From: Methanolacinia petrolearia DSM 11571
Lineage (GTDB): Archaea; Halobacteriota; Methanomicrobia; Methanomicrobiales; Methanomicrobiaceae
Assembly: GCF_000147875.1 (NCBI RefSeq)
Contig: NC_014507.1
Location: 1,302,001-1,366,000, forward strand
DNA length: 64,000 nt
Direction: 5' to 3'
A program made the position numbers and the translations under genes. How positions within the stretch are numbered: position 1 is the first letter of the stretch; each line of letters opens with the position of its first letter. The notes under the pieces are model-generated. The model saw only the letters and a program-made list of their open reading frames with translations, searched no databases and had not been told where the DNA came from. Of the stretch, positions 26,819-35,328 are shown piece after piece.

Positions 26819-27811
26819 TTAACTGGTAAGGGGCATCCCGTAAGGTCTCTCGTTCTCAAGTATAAATTTCCATTCATTTTTGCATTTGCAGTCAGTTTCG
26901 AAATGGGCCTTTAGGTATTCCCTGTCTGCATTCAGTGAATAGTTATTGATTGCATCCACCAGGTCATAATCGCAGGCACCGCAATTATGAGGGCCGCGTT
27001 TCTTTCCGCCGCCCACCGGATCGCATGTTACGTGAATTCCGCAATCGGTATTGAGAAGGACATCAATGACACTCCATAAATATGCCGGCCTGTATGCTCC
27101 TCTTTTCCAGTAGTATTCCACCTCGGTTTTGCTCTGGACAGTGCACACATTCATGGAGATCAAATCTGAATACGGTGCAGATTCCAATATAGACTTTTTC
27201 ATATCCTCTATGGCCTCTTTTTCCGACAGGAAAAGAGGTTTCATCATGAGATATGTCTTCACTCCTGCCCCATATTTTTTTGTGATTTCTGCAGCATTTC
27301 TGAAATCATTAAAAGTGTTGCCTTTGTCTATGCATTTCTCTCTTATTTTATCGTTGGTGGTTTCAAGCCCCATCGAGATATAAAAATTCCTGCCCGGTTC
27401 ATTCTGTTTCATTAAATTCGCGACTTCGTCAAGAACTTTATCATTCACATATTCCGGACGCGTTTCGAAGATTACGATCTTATCACTGAACCTGACCAGT
27501 ATCTCATTCCTGGCGTCTTCAGGGACTTCAACGGGATCGAGAAAACTACCTGAAGTGAATATTTTGATCAGCCTGAATTTACCCGTCTCATAATTATTGC
27601 TGATCCAGTTAAGCTGACTTATAATGCTGTTCTTCAGGAACAATGGATCTTTGTGGTCGTGCCTTTCAAATTTATATCCGCACATCAGGCAGCGGTTCCA
27701 TGAACATCCTCCCGTTTTGAAAATAATCGTCAGACAATCGATAATTTTACCATCGATCCTGTCTTTTCCCGTCCAGCTTGCAAGTGGTTTTTCCTGGTGA
27801 TCCAATATCAT
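26819..27811 (-). CDS. Archaeosine biosynthesis radical SAM protein RaSEA
   Basis: A 330-aa radical SAM protein of the archaeosine synthase partner family. The cluster ligands have the unusual C36-x4-C41-x2-C44 spacing (GGCSWNRCLMCGY) typical of RaSEA rather than the classical x3 form. SAM and substrate regions include TSGSFLDP and ISMGLETTND. With ArcS it converts preQ0-modified tRNA to archaeosine at position 15 of archaeal tRNAs. ArcS is not in the window. It is transcribed alone, divergently from the DUF3821-like gene. Confidence 0.88.
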   Translation of the reverse strand: MILDHQEKPLASWTGKDRIDGKIIDCLTIIFKTGGCSWNRCLMCGYKFERHDHKDPLFLKNSIISQLNWISNNYETGKFRLIKIFTSGSFLDPVEVPEDARNEILVRFSDKIVIFETRPEYVNDKVLDEVANLMKQNEPGRNFYISMGLETTNDKIREKCIDKGNTFNDFRNAAEITKKYGAGVKTYLMMKPLFLSEKEAIEDMKKSILESAPYSDLISMNVCTVQSKTEVEYYWKRGAYRPAYLWSVIDVLLNTDCGIHVTCDPVGGGKKRGPHNCGACDYDLVDAINNYSLNADREYLKAHFETDCKCKNEWKFILENERPYGMPLTS

Positions 27812-27839
27812 TTAATGCTATAGTGATTGATTTTTAGAT

Positions 27840-28946
27840 ATGAAAAGGATCGCCTTTGTCCTGCTGTTCGTTGCAGCATTAATAGCATCGGCGTCGGCAT
27901 ATACTTTCATCTTCGAAGTGCCTTCCACGATATATAAGGGTGAAGATATTTATATTGAAGGCTCCAGCAGCCTGCCGGCCGGAACTACGATGCAGCTTGC
28001 TCTGTACCAGCAGAAAGGAACTATTAAAGAATTAGAACGGAATTCAATAACAATCCAGGACGGAGGATACTGGAGTACAAATTTTGAAACCTCGGATCTT
28101 AGTGCAGGTACTTATAAGATAGAGGTTCCTACCGAATATTCAGCGGATCTCGGCTCCAGTTCAACCATATACCAGATGTTTGAGATCGTTGATCGTTCTT
28201 CGGAGATCGTGATAACATCATCTTCCGAGCAACAGTATAACGGATATCTTAAAATATCCGGGAAATGCGCAACACGCGGCGATACAGGTGTGCAGCTGCT
28301 CGTGGAAGGTCCTTATGGAATAGTATACCCGAAACAGTGGATAAGTACTGATTCATCGGGATATTTTAGTGAATCCGTCCCTATCGAGACCGAAGGAACC
28401 TTTGAAGCTTCATTCTATGACAACAACGGCCTCATAGCGATGGTAACCTTTGAAGTGACCCCGGGTGTAATGACGCCGCAGTCTACGACTTCATCAAATA
28501 CATCTTCGACAGGAACCGGATCAATAATGCAGGGGCAGGCATTTTCATCGTTCAGTTCTCCTGCATATTTTACGGTAGAAACTGAACCGGGGATTCTTGA
28601 AATATACACGTCATCCGGAAAGAACTGGGTTGTATGTTATGTAGGAGAAGATCTCGCTGAATTTACAGTGGATCAGCATAATGACAATTCGGCTGAAAAA
28701 GTCACAATCCCTGTTGAGGGCGGCAAGGTTTATGTGAAGGTTTATCCTGCAGACGAATCGGAAAGCGGGTACGTGACTTTGTATGCGGATGGAGCATCAT
28801 CGATTAAGGTGTCAAGCGATGCAGAAGAAATTTTTAGTAATCTGGAAAACGAGAATAACCAGCAGAGCGGCCCTGAAATGTGGATATCTTTAATTTCAGC
28901 ATGTATTGCATTTGTGGTCGCGGGCTTTGCCATTAAAAGGCAATAA
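27840..28946 (+). CDS. Secreted, C-terminally anchored surface protein (DUF3821-like)
   Basis: A 368-aa protein with a Sec signal peptide (MKRIAFVLLF...ASAY), two or more beta-sandwich domains (about 25-210) and a Ser/Thr-rich linker (SSNTSSTGTGS near residue 220) suited to glycosylation. A second beta domain follows, and then a C-terminal transmembrane anchor (SLISACIAFVVAGFA) with a short basic end. The N-terminal domain looks like the DUF3821 repeats common in Methanomicrobiales surface proteins. Probably part of the cell envelope; no enzymatic motif is seen. Confidence 0.75.
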   Translation: MKRIAFVLLFVAALIASASAYTFIFEVPSTIYKGEDIYIEGSSSLPAGTTMQLALYQQKGTIKELERNSITIQDGGYWSTNFETSDLSAGTYKIEVPTEYSADLGSSSTIYQMFEIVDRSSEIVITSSSEQQYNGYLKISGKCATRGDTGVQLLVEGPYGIVYPKQWISTDSSGYFSESVPIETEGTFEASFYDNNGLIAMVTFEVTPGVMTPQSTTSSNTSSTGTGSIMQGQAFSSFSSPAYFTVETEPGILEIYTSSGKNWVVCYVGEDLAEFTVDQHNDNSAEKVTIPVEGGKVYVKVYPADESESGYVTLYADGASSIKVSSDAEEIFSNLENENNQQSGPEMWISLISACIAFVVAGFAIKRQ

Positions 28947-28985
28947 CGCCACATTTTTTAATTCGTAGATTTAATTAATATGAGG

Positions 28986-29069
28986 GCCGAGATAGTCTAG
29001 TCCGGGAAGGCGGTGGCCTTGAAAGCCACTGGTGTCCGCACCTCGGGAGTTCAAATCTCTCTCTCGGCG
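28986..29069 (+). tRNA. tRNA-Ser (anticodon TGA)
   Basis: An 84-nt class II tRNA. The acceptor GCCGAGA (28986-28992) pairs with TCTCGGC (29062-29068), followed by discriminator G, as expected for archaeal tRNA-Ser. The D-arm has AGTCTAGTCCGGG, the anticodon loop reads CTTGAAA giving TGA, the long variable arm is present, and the T-loop is TTCAAAT. CCA is not encoded. It sits upstream of hypC. Confidence 0.96.
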
Positions 29070-29117
29070 TTTTGCCAGAATAAGAACAATTATTCCTCAT
29101 AGAGGAGGATTTCTATT

Positions 29118-29342
29118 ATGTGTATTGCTATACCTGCAGAAGTGCTGGAGATAAAAGATGGCAATGTGGCTTTAGTTGACTATGGTGATCTTCAACAGGA
29201 GGTTCGCATTGATCTTGTCGATGTTGAGGTTGGAGAATTCGTCCTTGTTCACGTAGGCTTCGCAATCCAAAAATTAAGCCGTGAAGAGGCTTTACAGACA
29301 AGACAGGTCTTTAAGGAAGTATACGCTGCAATGGAGGAATAA
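29118..29342 (+). CDS. hypC: Hydrogenase maturation factor HypC
   Basis: A 74-aa small chaperone that holds the Fe(CN)2CO group with HypD and binds the hydrogenase large-subunit precursor. The essential N-terminal MCIAIPAEV with Cys2 is present, followed by the OB-like core (VALVDYGDLQQEV, VGEFVLVHVGFAI). GGAGG lies 7-11 bases before the start. It overlaps hypA by one base, starting the hypCAE operon. Confidence 0.95.
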   Translation: MCIAIPAEVLEIKDGNVALVDYGDLQQEVRIDLVDVEVGEFVLVHVGFAIQKLSREEALQTRQVFKEVYAAMEE

Positions 29343-29689
29343 TGCACGAGTACTCCATTGCATATGATATATATGCAACTGCAAAAAGGGCAGCGGAAGA
29401 CAATTTTGCAACAAAAATAAAGAAGGTTCACGTCGGTGTGGGCGAACTGACGATGATAAATCCCGAACAGGTTATCTTCCTCTTCGAAACGATGTGCGAA
29501 GAGGAATCTCTTTTTAAGGACTGTAAAATAGAATGTACAAATATTCCCGTTAAAAGTGAATGTGAATGCGGTTATTCCGGAAACGAAAGATTCGTATGTC
29601 CTGATTGCGGGAAACTTCCTGTTGTTAAAGAAGGTATGGAGATTCTGGTTACAAATATTGAGATAGAGGTTGAGGATGAAGACGATTGA
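29342..29689 (+). CDS. hypA: Hydrogenase nickel insertion protein HypA
   Basis: A 115-aa nickel metallochaperone for [NiFe]-hydrogenases. The nickel site is the N-terminal MHEYSIAY with His2. A structural zinc site is formed by two CxxC-type pairs, CECGYSG and CPDCGK. The C-terminal acidic tail overlaps the start of hypE. HypB is absent from this window, so nickel GTPase function must be encoded elsewhere. Confidence 0.94.
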   Translation: MHEYSIAYDIYATAKRAAEDNFATKIKKVHVGVGELTMINPEQVIFLFETMCEEESLFKDCKIECTNIPVKSECECGYSGNERFVCPDCGKLPVVKEGMEILVTNIEIEVEDEDD

Positions 29690-30677
29690 CCTGATGCACG
29701 GAGCCGGCGGTGCGATTTTTGCCGAACTCCTTGGAAAGACTTTGACTGCATACACTCATAATAATGCCGGAGGTATTGGCCTTGAAGCCCTCGACGACGG
29801 AGCTGTAATTCCGATCAACGGTTCGAATATTGTTCTTACTACAGATTCCCATGTTGTAAGGCCTCTTTTTTTCCCCGGGGGAGATATCGGGAGGATTGCC
29901 GTATGCGGGACCGCTAATGATCTTGCAATGATGGGTGCGAAGCCCATAGCCCTGACATGCGCAATGATAATCGAGGAGGGCTTTGAGATCCCGCAGCTTG
30001 AAAGGATCGTGAAATCGATGGATGAAGCCCTTGGTGAATGTGGGGCATCTATTGTCACAGGGGACACCAAGGTTCTTGAAAGAGGTGCACTCGACGGTAT
30101 CGCAATAAATACTGCCGGAATCGGTATTACTGAAAAACCCGTGAGGGATTGCGGTCTTAAACCCGGTGATGTGATTATATCAAGTGGAACTCTCGGTGAT
30201 CACGGGCTGGCGATTCTTACGGCAAGAGAAGGTTTCGATCTCGGCGAGCAGATACACTCCGATGTTGCGCCTGTGTGGAATATCGTCGAGAATGCAATGG
30301 CCGCAGGCGATGTACATGCAATGAAGGATCCGACACGCGGGGGTTTTTCTAACGCGATCAACGAGATGGCTGAAAAATCGGGTGTCCAGGTAAGGATCAG
30401 GGAAGAGGATCTTCCGGTGAGAAGGTCCGTTGCAAGCGCATCCGAACTTCTTGGTATAAACCCACTTGATGTCGCAAATGAGGGAAAGGTGATCATGGGC
30501 GTTGCGGCGAACGATGCCGAAGAGATACTTGCGGCGATCCGCAGGTCGAAATACGGGCAGGATGCAGCAATTATCGGTTATGTGGTCGAAGGGAGCTCGG
30601 TTATTATGGAGACTTCTATCGGCGGCGAAAGATTTATCGAACCCCCGATAGGCGATCCTGTCCCGAGGGTCTGCTGA
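29676..30677 (+). CDS. hypE: Hydrogenase maturation protein HypE
   Basis: It dehydrates a C-terminal cysteine thiocarbamate to thiocyanate, supplying cyanide for the [NiFe] centre. The C-terminal PRVC ends exactly with the carrier cysteine. The N-terminal MHGAGG and the ATP-binding regions (GDTKVLERG, DPTRGG) match the PurM-like fold. ATG 29676 is preferred over the TTG two codons earlier. The 14-bp overlap with hypA implies coupled synthesis. HypD and HypF are not in the window. Confidence 0.95.
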   Translation: MKTIDLMHGAGGAIFAELLGKTLTAYTHNNAGGIGLEALDDGAVIPINGSNIVLTTDSHVVRPLFFPGGDIGRIAVCGTANDLAMMGAKPIALTCAMIIEEGFEIPQLERIVKSMDEALGECGASIVTGDTKVLERGALDGIAINTAGIGITEKPVRDCGLKPGDVIISSGTLGDHGLAILTAREGFDLGEQIHSDVAPVWNIVENAMAAGDVHAMKDPTRGGFSNAINEMAEKSGVQVRIREEDLPVRRSVASASELLGINPLDVANEGKVIMGVAANDAEEILAAIRRSKYGQDAAIIGYVVEGSSVIMETSIGGERFIEPPIGDPVPRVC

Positions 30678-30732
30678 AGACCGATCGCCAGTTTTATTTT
30701 TAATGATGAATATCATCTTCTGAGTTCGTTTT

Positions 30733-31998
30733 ATGTCCGGTTATTGCGATCTAATCCTGAAAAATGTCTCTGTTCCGTCAGGTATTGTAGTTGATATTTC
30801 AATAAAAGACGGGATTGTAGTCCATTCCGGTTCCTCAGGACGGGCGGGAGAGATCATCGATTGTAAAGGACTGTGTGTTCTTCCGGGCGCCATAGACATG
30901 CATGTCCATATGAGGGGCGGAAAAGAACAGAGTTCGAAGGAGACTTGGGAGACGGGTACGAAGAGCGCTCTTGCCGGAGGTGTTACTCATGTTGTTGATC
31001 AGCCGAACTGCATTCCTCCTGTGACGGATGCCTTTTCATTTGAATCCAGACTTGCCGAGGCGAAGGAACAGGCATTCTGTAATTTTTCCATCAATGCCAG
31101 TGTTATGGAGGGTGCGGACCTTCCCGGAATGCATCGTGCAGGTGCGGCGGCCTTCGGGGAAATATTTGCCGCACCGTCAAGTTATGGCGAGGGAGTTCCT
31201 GAAAAATTCCTGAGGCAGGCGTTCCGGGAGATCGAAAAGATCGGCGGCCTTGCAACCGTTCATGCCGAAACTGTCACTGAAGGTATTGATGACTCTCTTT
31301 CCGCACATAACAGATTGAGGTCACCTGAAGGCGAGGCGCTTGAGGTCTCAAAAGTAATCGAAATTGCTCCCGAAAACCTGAGGCTTCATTTCTGCCATCT
31401 TTCCTGCCCGGAATCCGTGAATCTCGTATCAGGAAAGAATACATTTGAGGTGATGCCTCATCATCTTCTGCTCTCAACCGGGATGTTTGATGATCTAGAT
31501 ACCTTTGCAAAAGTAAATCCCCCGGTAAGGGATGAAGAGACAAGGCATGAACTCTGGAGATACTGGGACCGGATAGATGTCCTTGCATCGGATCATGCTC
31601 CCCATACTATTGCCGATAAGTCGGCTGAGTTCTCCTGCGCTCCGTCCGGCATTCCGGGTGTCGGGACGATGATCCCTCTTTTCCTTGCGCTTGTGTACAG
31701 GAAGAAGATCTCTATCCAGTCGCTCATCGATAAAACAACAGTCAATCCTGCACGGATTCTTCATATGAATTGCGCCGGGTTTGAACCGGGAATGCGTGGA
31801 GATTTTACCATATACCCGAAGACCGCAGAGATTATCGATCCGGAAAGACTTCACAGCCTTGCAGGGTGGACTCCTTACGAAGGGATGGAAGGTGTATTCC
31901 CGGAGAAAACAATTCTCGGTGGAGATGTAGTTTATTCGGATGGGGAATTCTTCAGGGGGAATCCCCGGTGGATTCCTGGAGACGGATATATAGAATAA
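30733..31998 (+). CDS. pyrC: Dihydroorotase
   Basis: A cyclic amidohydrolase of de novo pyrimidine synthesis. Metal ligands are the HxH of DMHVHMRG, later histidines in ATVHAET and HFCHLS, and the Asp of SDHAPH. The 421-aa length and GGVTHVVDQPN fit the archaeal class I enzyme. It stands alone downstream of hypE, with a 55-bp spacer. Orotate phosphoribosyltransferase (pyrE) lies elsewhere in the window at 37.5 kb. Confidence 0.9.
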   Translation: MSGYCDLILKNVSVPSGIVVDISIKDGIVVHSGSSGRAGEIIDCKGLCVLPGAIDMHVHMRGGKEQSSKETWETGTKSALAGGVTHVVDQPNCIPPVTDAFSFESRLAEAKEQAFCNFSINASVMEGADLPGMHRAGAAAFGEIFAAPSSYGEGVPEKFLRQAFREIEKIGGLATVHAETVTEGIDDSLSAHNRLRSPEGEALEVSKVIEIAPENLRLHFCHLSCPESVNLVSGKNTFEVMPHHLLLSTGMFDDLDTFAKVNPPVRDEETRHELWRYWDRIDVLASDHAPHTIADKSAEFSCAPSGIPGVGTMIPLFLALVYRKKISIQSLIDKTTVNPARILHMNCAGFEPGMRGDFTIYPKTAEIIDPERLHSLAGWTPYEGMEGVFPEKTILGGDVVYSDGEFFRGNPRWIPGDGYIE

Positions 31999-32023
31999 AC
32001 TTCAATGTATACTGTCGACAATT

Positions 32024-32182
32024 GCGATTCATATAGGTCCCCGGGTGATTACAGGACTAAAGCCCTAATGTGAGCCATGGGACAACCCGGAATCGCTACA
32101 GACATCAAAGCCCGGCGTTAGGGTTTAAATGGTGAAGAACGGCGAGATGCCACTTGTGATCCGATTTTGTTAAATGCCGGGC
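32024..32182 (+). ncRNA. Candidate structured RNA between pyrC and the DUF167 gene
   Basis: Two long-range paired domains follow each other. The first is closed by GCGATTC (32024-32030) with GAATCGC (32090-32096) and, inside it, CCGGGT (32041-32046) with ACCCGG (32085-32090), which compete at one base. The second is closed by GCCCGGC (32110-32116) with GCCGGGC (32176-32182). Two GTGA segments inside could form kink-turns. The first domain is 73 nt like a tRNA but has no T-loop consensus. It could be a cis-acting leader of the following gene, a guide RNA or a degenerate element; the class is unknown. Confidence 0.4.
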
Positions 32183-32205
32183 GATACTCATTCCTAGATA
32201 GACAT

Positions 32206-32523
32206 ATGAATTACAGGGATGCTCTTTTACAGTCAGGCGACGATGTCCAGATCAGCCTTGATGTTTCTCCCGGGAGCAAAAAAACAGTCTTTCCTGCAGG
32301 ATACAACGAATGGCGAAATGCGATCGAATGCCGGATTAAATCACCCGCGACCGAAGGTAAGGCGAACGCCGAGATCATAAAGACGATAGCGGATTATTTT
32401 TCGGTTAAAAAAAGCGATGTGGTGATTGTCTCCGGTGCTATATCCGGTCAGAAGAAGATAAAGATCTCTGGTGTTTCTTTGGAAGATGCTTTGGAGAGGC
32501 TTTTGGGGGATCTTGGGGAATAA
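32206..32523 (+). CDS. DUF167 family protein (YggU-like)
   Basis: A 105-aa protein of the widespread DUF167/YggU family, whose role is unknown. The diagnostic segment KSPATEGKANAEIIKTIADYF and the later KKIKISG are present. The start is taken at ATG 32206 (MNYRDALLQ), which fits family length; an earlier ATG at 32167 lies within the second stem of the candidate RNA upstream. Confidence 0.85.
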   Translation: MNYRDALLQSGDDVQISLDVSPGSKKTVFPAGYNEWRNAIECRIKSPATEGKANAEIIKTIADYFSVKKSDVVIVSGAISGQKKIKISGVSLEDALERLLGDLGE

Positions 32524-32971
32524 TTTGTTTTTGGATTTTTTGATATTTTCAGATAGTTCAGCTATAGCGTACTGGAGCCGGAGGGATGCTTGTCCATCCC
32601 GAGGCGACCTATCGCGACGAGGGGGAGGATCATAGGGAGGGGGATGTTTTCCCCCTCCCTGAATACTTATTTGATTAGGGCATAAGCCCATTCGGGGCAG
32701 CCCGAGCGCAAATTTCTGCGAAATTTGCTTGATCGTGATAACCCGACCTGGACGCTACCCTCCGGGTAGCCTCGGCCGGGATTAAATGCAATTTAGTTAA
32801 GTGAATGAAGTAACCAAAGGTCGCCTTCGGGGAATCGATTGAGGCGACAGTCTTTCAGATCATAAGACAATTTAAATAATTTTAAGTAATATTTGTGAAT
32901 TGCTTCATGAATTTCACATTTCACGTATTTGGAATATTCACAGCATTACAGCATTACAGGAGGAATTATTA
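32524..32971 (+). other. Hairpin-rich non-coding region upstream of dnaG
   Basis: About 450 bp without a credible gene but with a row of strong hairpins: GGGATG/CATCCC (32583-32600), AGGGAGGGGG/CCCCCTCCCT (32634-32660), GCAAATTT/AAATTTGC (32708-32728) and GCTACCC/GGGTAGC (32754-32770). The first has the same loop, CTTGTC, as hairpin four of structured element copy 1, with a changed but still paired stem. It may be a distant or degraded relative. The 3' end holds an AT-rich promoter-like part (TTTAAATAATTTTAA near 32871) for dnaG. Confidence 0.5.
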
Positions 32972-34165
32972 TTGTACATACCTGAAACGACAAAATATCA
33001 GGTTCACCTTAAATTTGAGATCGAGGGGGTGGTCGAGAAGTCCGATATAATCGGAGCCATATTCGGGCAAACCGAAGGACTTCTCGGCGAGGACATGGAC
33101 CTGCGTGATCTCCAGAGATCAGGAAGAATCGGAAGAATCGATGTAGCAAGCGAAAGTAAAAAAGGCGAAACGAAGGGAGAGATTCTAATCTCGTCCTCGC
33201 TCGATAAGGCGGAAACAGCAGTGCTGGCCGCTTCCCTTGAGACGATAGAGCGGGTAGGTCCGTGCAGCGGGCGCTTCAATGTAAAGAAGATAGAGGATAT
33301 CAGGATCTCAAAAAGGAAGCACATCGTCGGAAGGGCCAAGGAGATATTGATCGAATCCTTTGAAGAAGGAATTATCGATACGAACGAGATACTCGATCAG
33401 GTCAGGGAATATGCACGTATAGAAAAAATAGTAGAGATCGGGGACGAAAAACTTCCTGCCGGCCCGAATGTTGAGAGCTCCGATGCGATTATTATCGTAG
33501 AGGGAAGGGCCGACGTTATTAATCTACTCCGTTATGGCATAAAGAACGCCATTGCCGTGGAGGGAACGAAGGTCCCGGGAATTATCAGCCGTTTATGCGA
33601 GCAGAAAACCGCGACTGCCTTTCCCGACGGGGATCGCGGCGGAGATATGATCTTAAAAGAACTGCTGCAGGTCGCAGAGATCGACTTTGTAGCCATCTGC
33701 CCGAGGGGCAGAAGCGTAGAGGATATGTCCCGAAAAGAGATCATAAAAGCCATGAGAAATAAGGTTCCTGCCGAACTCATAACCGATGCAGGAGGGACTG
33801 TCAATATCGAATCGTACGTCCATTCCATTGAAGAAGGGGCTTTAAAACCCGAAGCGTCAGAATTGGAATCAGAAGCTGTCGCTGTTGACAAGACTCTCCT
33901 CAGGCATATGGAAGAGCTGCACGGGGAAAATCTTGTGAGGTTCCTTTCGGATGATTATCAAACAACCGGAGAGGTCCCTTTTTCAGATGTCGAAGCCGGC
34001 CTGAAGAAAGTAAATTCATCCACATATGGATTAATCACGGACCAGACCGTAAACCAGGTGATAATCGACATGGCTTCCGCTAAAAAGATAAACTTCATCG
34101 CTGCTCCCGATTTTCGGGGAATAATCAAAAAGCCGGTGAATATCAGGCTGCTGAAGATACCTTAA
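32972..34165 (+). CDS. dnaG: Archaeal DnaG primase-like protein
   Basis: A TOPRIM-domain protein of 397 aa which in archaea is bound to the RNA exosome and can prime DNA. The TOPRIM glutamate is in IIVEGRADV, and the DxD motif is in FPDGDRGGD. The start is TTG 32972 (YIPETTKYQVHLKFE follows), because AGGAGG at 32958-32963 gives an ideal 8-base spacer. A longer ATG frame from 32900 adds 24 unrelated residues. It is followed by a small UPF0058 gene with its own promoter. Confidence 0.92.
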   Translation: MYIPETTKYQVHLKFEIEGVVEKSDIIGAIFGQTEGLLGEDMDLRDLQRSGRIGRIDVASESKKGETKGEILISSSLDKAETAVLAASLETIERVGPCSGRFNVKKIEDIRISKRKHIVGRAKEILIESFEEGIIDTNEILDQVREYARIEKIVEIGDEKLPAGPNVESSDAIIIVEGRADVINLLRYGIKNAIAVEGTKVPGIISRLCEQKTATAFPDGDRGGDMILKELLQVAEIDFVAICPRGRSVEDMSRKEIIKAMRNKVPAELITDAGGTVNIESYVHSIEEGALKPEASELESEAVAVDKTLLRHMEELHGENLVRFLSDDYQTTGEVPFSDVEAGLKKVNSSTYGLITDQTVNQVIIDMASAKKINFIAAPDFRGIIKKPVNIRLLKIP

Positions 34166-34223
34166 ATGGTTTGAGGGACAATATTACTATAACTTTTTAA
34201 ACAGTTGTCAGAGTGTGGTCTTT

Positions 34224-34520
34224 ATGCATAAGGAAGAGTTAATTGCCCTCCATCAGTTTATGTTTACTATCAAGGAAAATCTGGAAAGTGAGAACCCTAA
34301 TTTATCTTTTGAACATTACAATTCACTGAAGATAAATCCCAACCAGGTACACAAAAGCAAGATGGAGCACAAACATGCGATATTTGTCCTCGGGGAGGAG
34401 ATCGCGGAAGCCATGAAAGACGTCGAGCCCTCCGCATCAAAGAGAATCGCGGCACGTATGAGCGAACTTGCCCGGAGAACAGAGAAAGAGATCGATGAAA
34501 TGCCTGATGAAAAATACTGA
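34224..34520 (+). CDS. UPF0058 family protein
   Basis: A 98-aa helical, charged archaeal protein starting MHKEELIALHQFM, the hallmark of UPF0058. It has no transmembrane segment and no known catalytic motif. ATG 34224 is favoured over GTG 34215. A TATA-like ACTTTTTAAAC lies about 30 bp upstream (34190-34200). It ends one base before the stop of the convergent ATP-grasp gene. Confidence 0.82.
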   Translation: MHKEELIALHQFMFTIKENLESENPNLSFEHYNSLKINPNQVHKSKMEHKHAIFVLGEEIAEAMKDVEPSASKRIAARMSELARRTEKEIDEMPDEKY

Positions 34521-34521
34521 T

Positions 34522-35319
34522 TCAGGCTTTAAGTGATTTTTCTTTTTCAACCAGATATCCTGCAATATATTCTGGAATCGGGGCACTCATGCAGTGCCAG
34601 TTAGGCGTTCCGTTAACCTCGAGGACGAGATACGAATCCTCCCACGGTAAGAGATCCACCCCGCAGTAATCGATATTCACTGCATTTGCCGCTCTTGATG
34701 ATATCTCCGCCATGTTATCGGGGATCTCGGCAACCGCCTCTCCAAGTCCTCCCTGGTGTATGTTGTGCGCAAATGTATCCGAACTTCTTCTTATTGCCCC
34801 GACAGCTTCCCCTTCAATGACAAAAACACGGTAATCGCAGTTGTTCTTAATGAATTCCTGAATGTAATACGGGCTCTCACCTAGTTCGCTGATATTTGTC
34901 ATCGGGTATATTCCATTCCCGTCGAACCCGTATACCGGTTTATAGACCACTTTCCCGTGCTTCTCAAGAAAAGTCTCTACATGTTCCTGTGAATTGGTGA
35001 AGATCGTTTCGGGCGTCGGAACACCAGCTTTGATTAGCCTCGCGGTTGTCTGGACCTTGCTTGCGCACGTCGCTATGGACTCGGGACTGTTGACGACAGC
35101 GTTCGATAGTCCGAGAACCGACAACGCTTCAAAATGAACGCCGTCCTGGCGGATGCCACAGACCCAGATCAGTTCATCCTCGATTCCCGGATTAAAAGGA
35201 TTAATTTTATCAAGATCCAGGTATTTCCAGGGAGCATTACGCTTATCAAGTGCGGAAACGACCATTCCCGTAGAATTGTCATCAGGCGTATCCGTCGGTT
35301 TCTTAATTATATATATCAT
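34522..35319 (-). CDS. mptN: ATP-grasp glutamate ligase, MptN/RimK-like
   Basis: A 265-aa ATP-grasp enzyme. Nucleotide-binding lysines sit in GKVVYKPVYGFDGNG, the specificity region is IQEFIKNNCDYRVFVI, and metal ligands are in YLVLEVNGTPNW. In methanogens this family includes MptN, which adds glutamate to tetrahydromethanopterin to give tetrahydrosarcinapterin, and CofF for F420. I favour MptN because the next gene is a homologue of MJ0619, whose neighbour MJ0620 is MptN. Substrate assignment is by synteny, so moderate. Confidence 0.65.
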   Translation of the reverse strand: MIYIIKKPTDTPDDNSTGMVVSALDKRNAPWKYLDLDKINPFNPGIEDELIWVCGIRQDGVHFEALSVLGLSNAVVNSPESIATCASKVQTTARLIKAGVPTPETIFTNSQEHVETFLEKHGKVVYKPVYGFDGNGIYPMTNISELGESPYYIQEFIKNNCDYRVFVIEGEAVGAIRRSSDTFAHNIHQGGLGEAVAEIPDNMAEISSRAANAVNIDYCGVDLLPWEDSYLVLEVNGTPNWHCMSAPIPEYIAGYLVEKEKSLKA

Positions 35320-35328
35320 AAAAAAAGT

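Noticed and set aside
26557-26829. 90-codon frame within structured element copy 1
   Set aside because: It runs through strong hairpins and the non-coding repeat; not preserved in copy 2, and the two copies differ by pairing-preserving changes rather than by codon-preserving ones.
32024-32096. Possible tRNA: 73 nt with a 7-bp terminal stem
   Set aside because: No T-loop consensus, no anticodon arm of normal geometry, and inner pairing that conflicts with the cloverleaf.
32341-32691. 116-codon minus-strand frame over the DUF167 gene
   Set aside because: Shadow of the DUF167 coding strand and of the hairpin region; proline/arginine-rich, repeat-derived composition.
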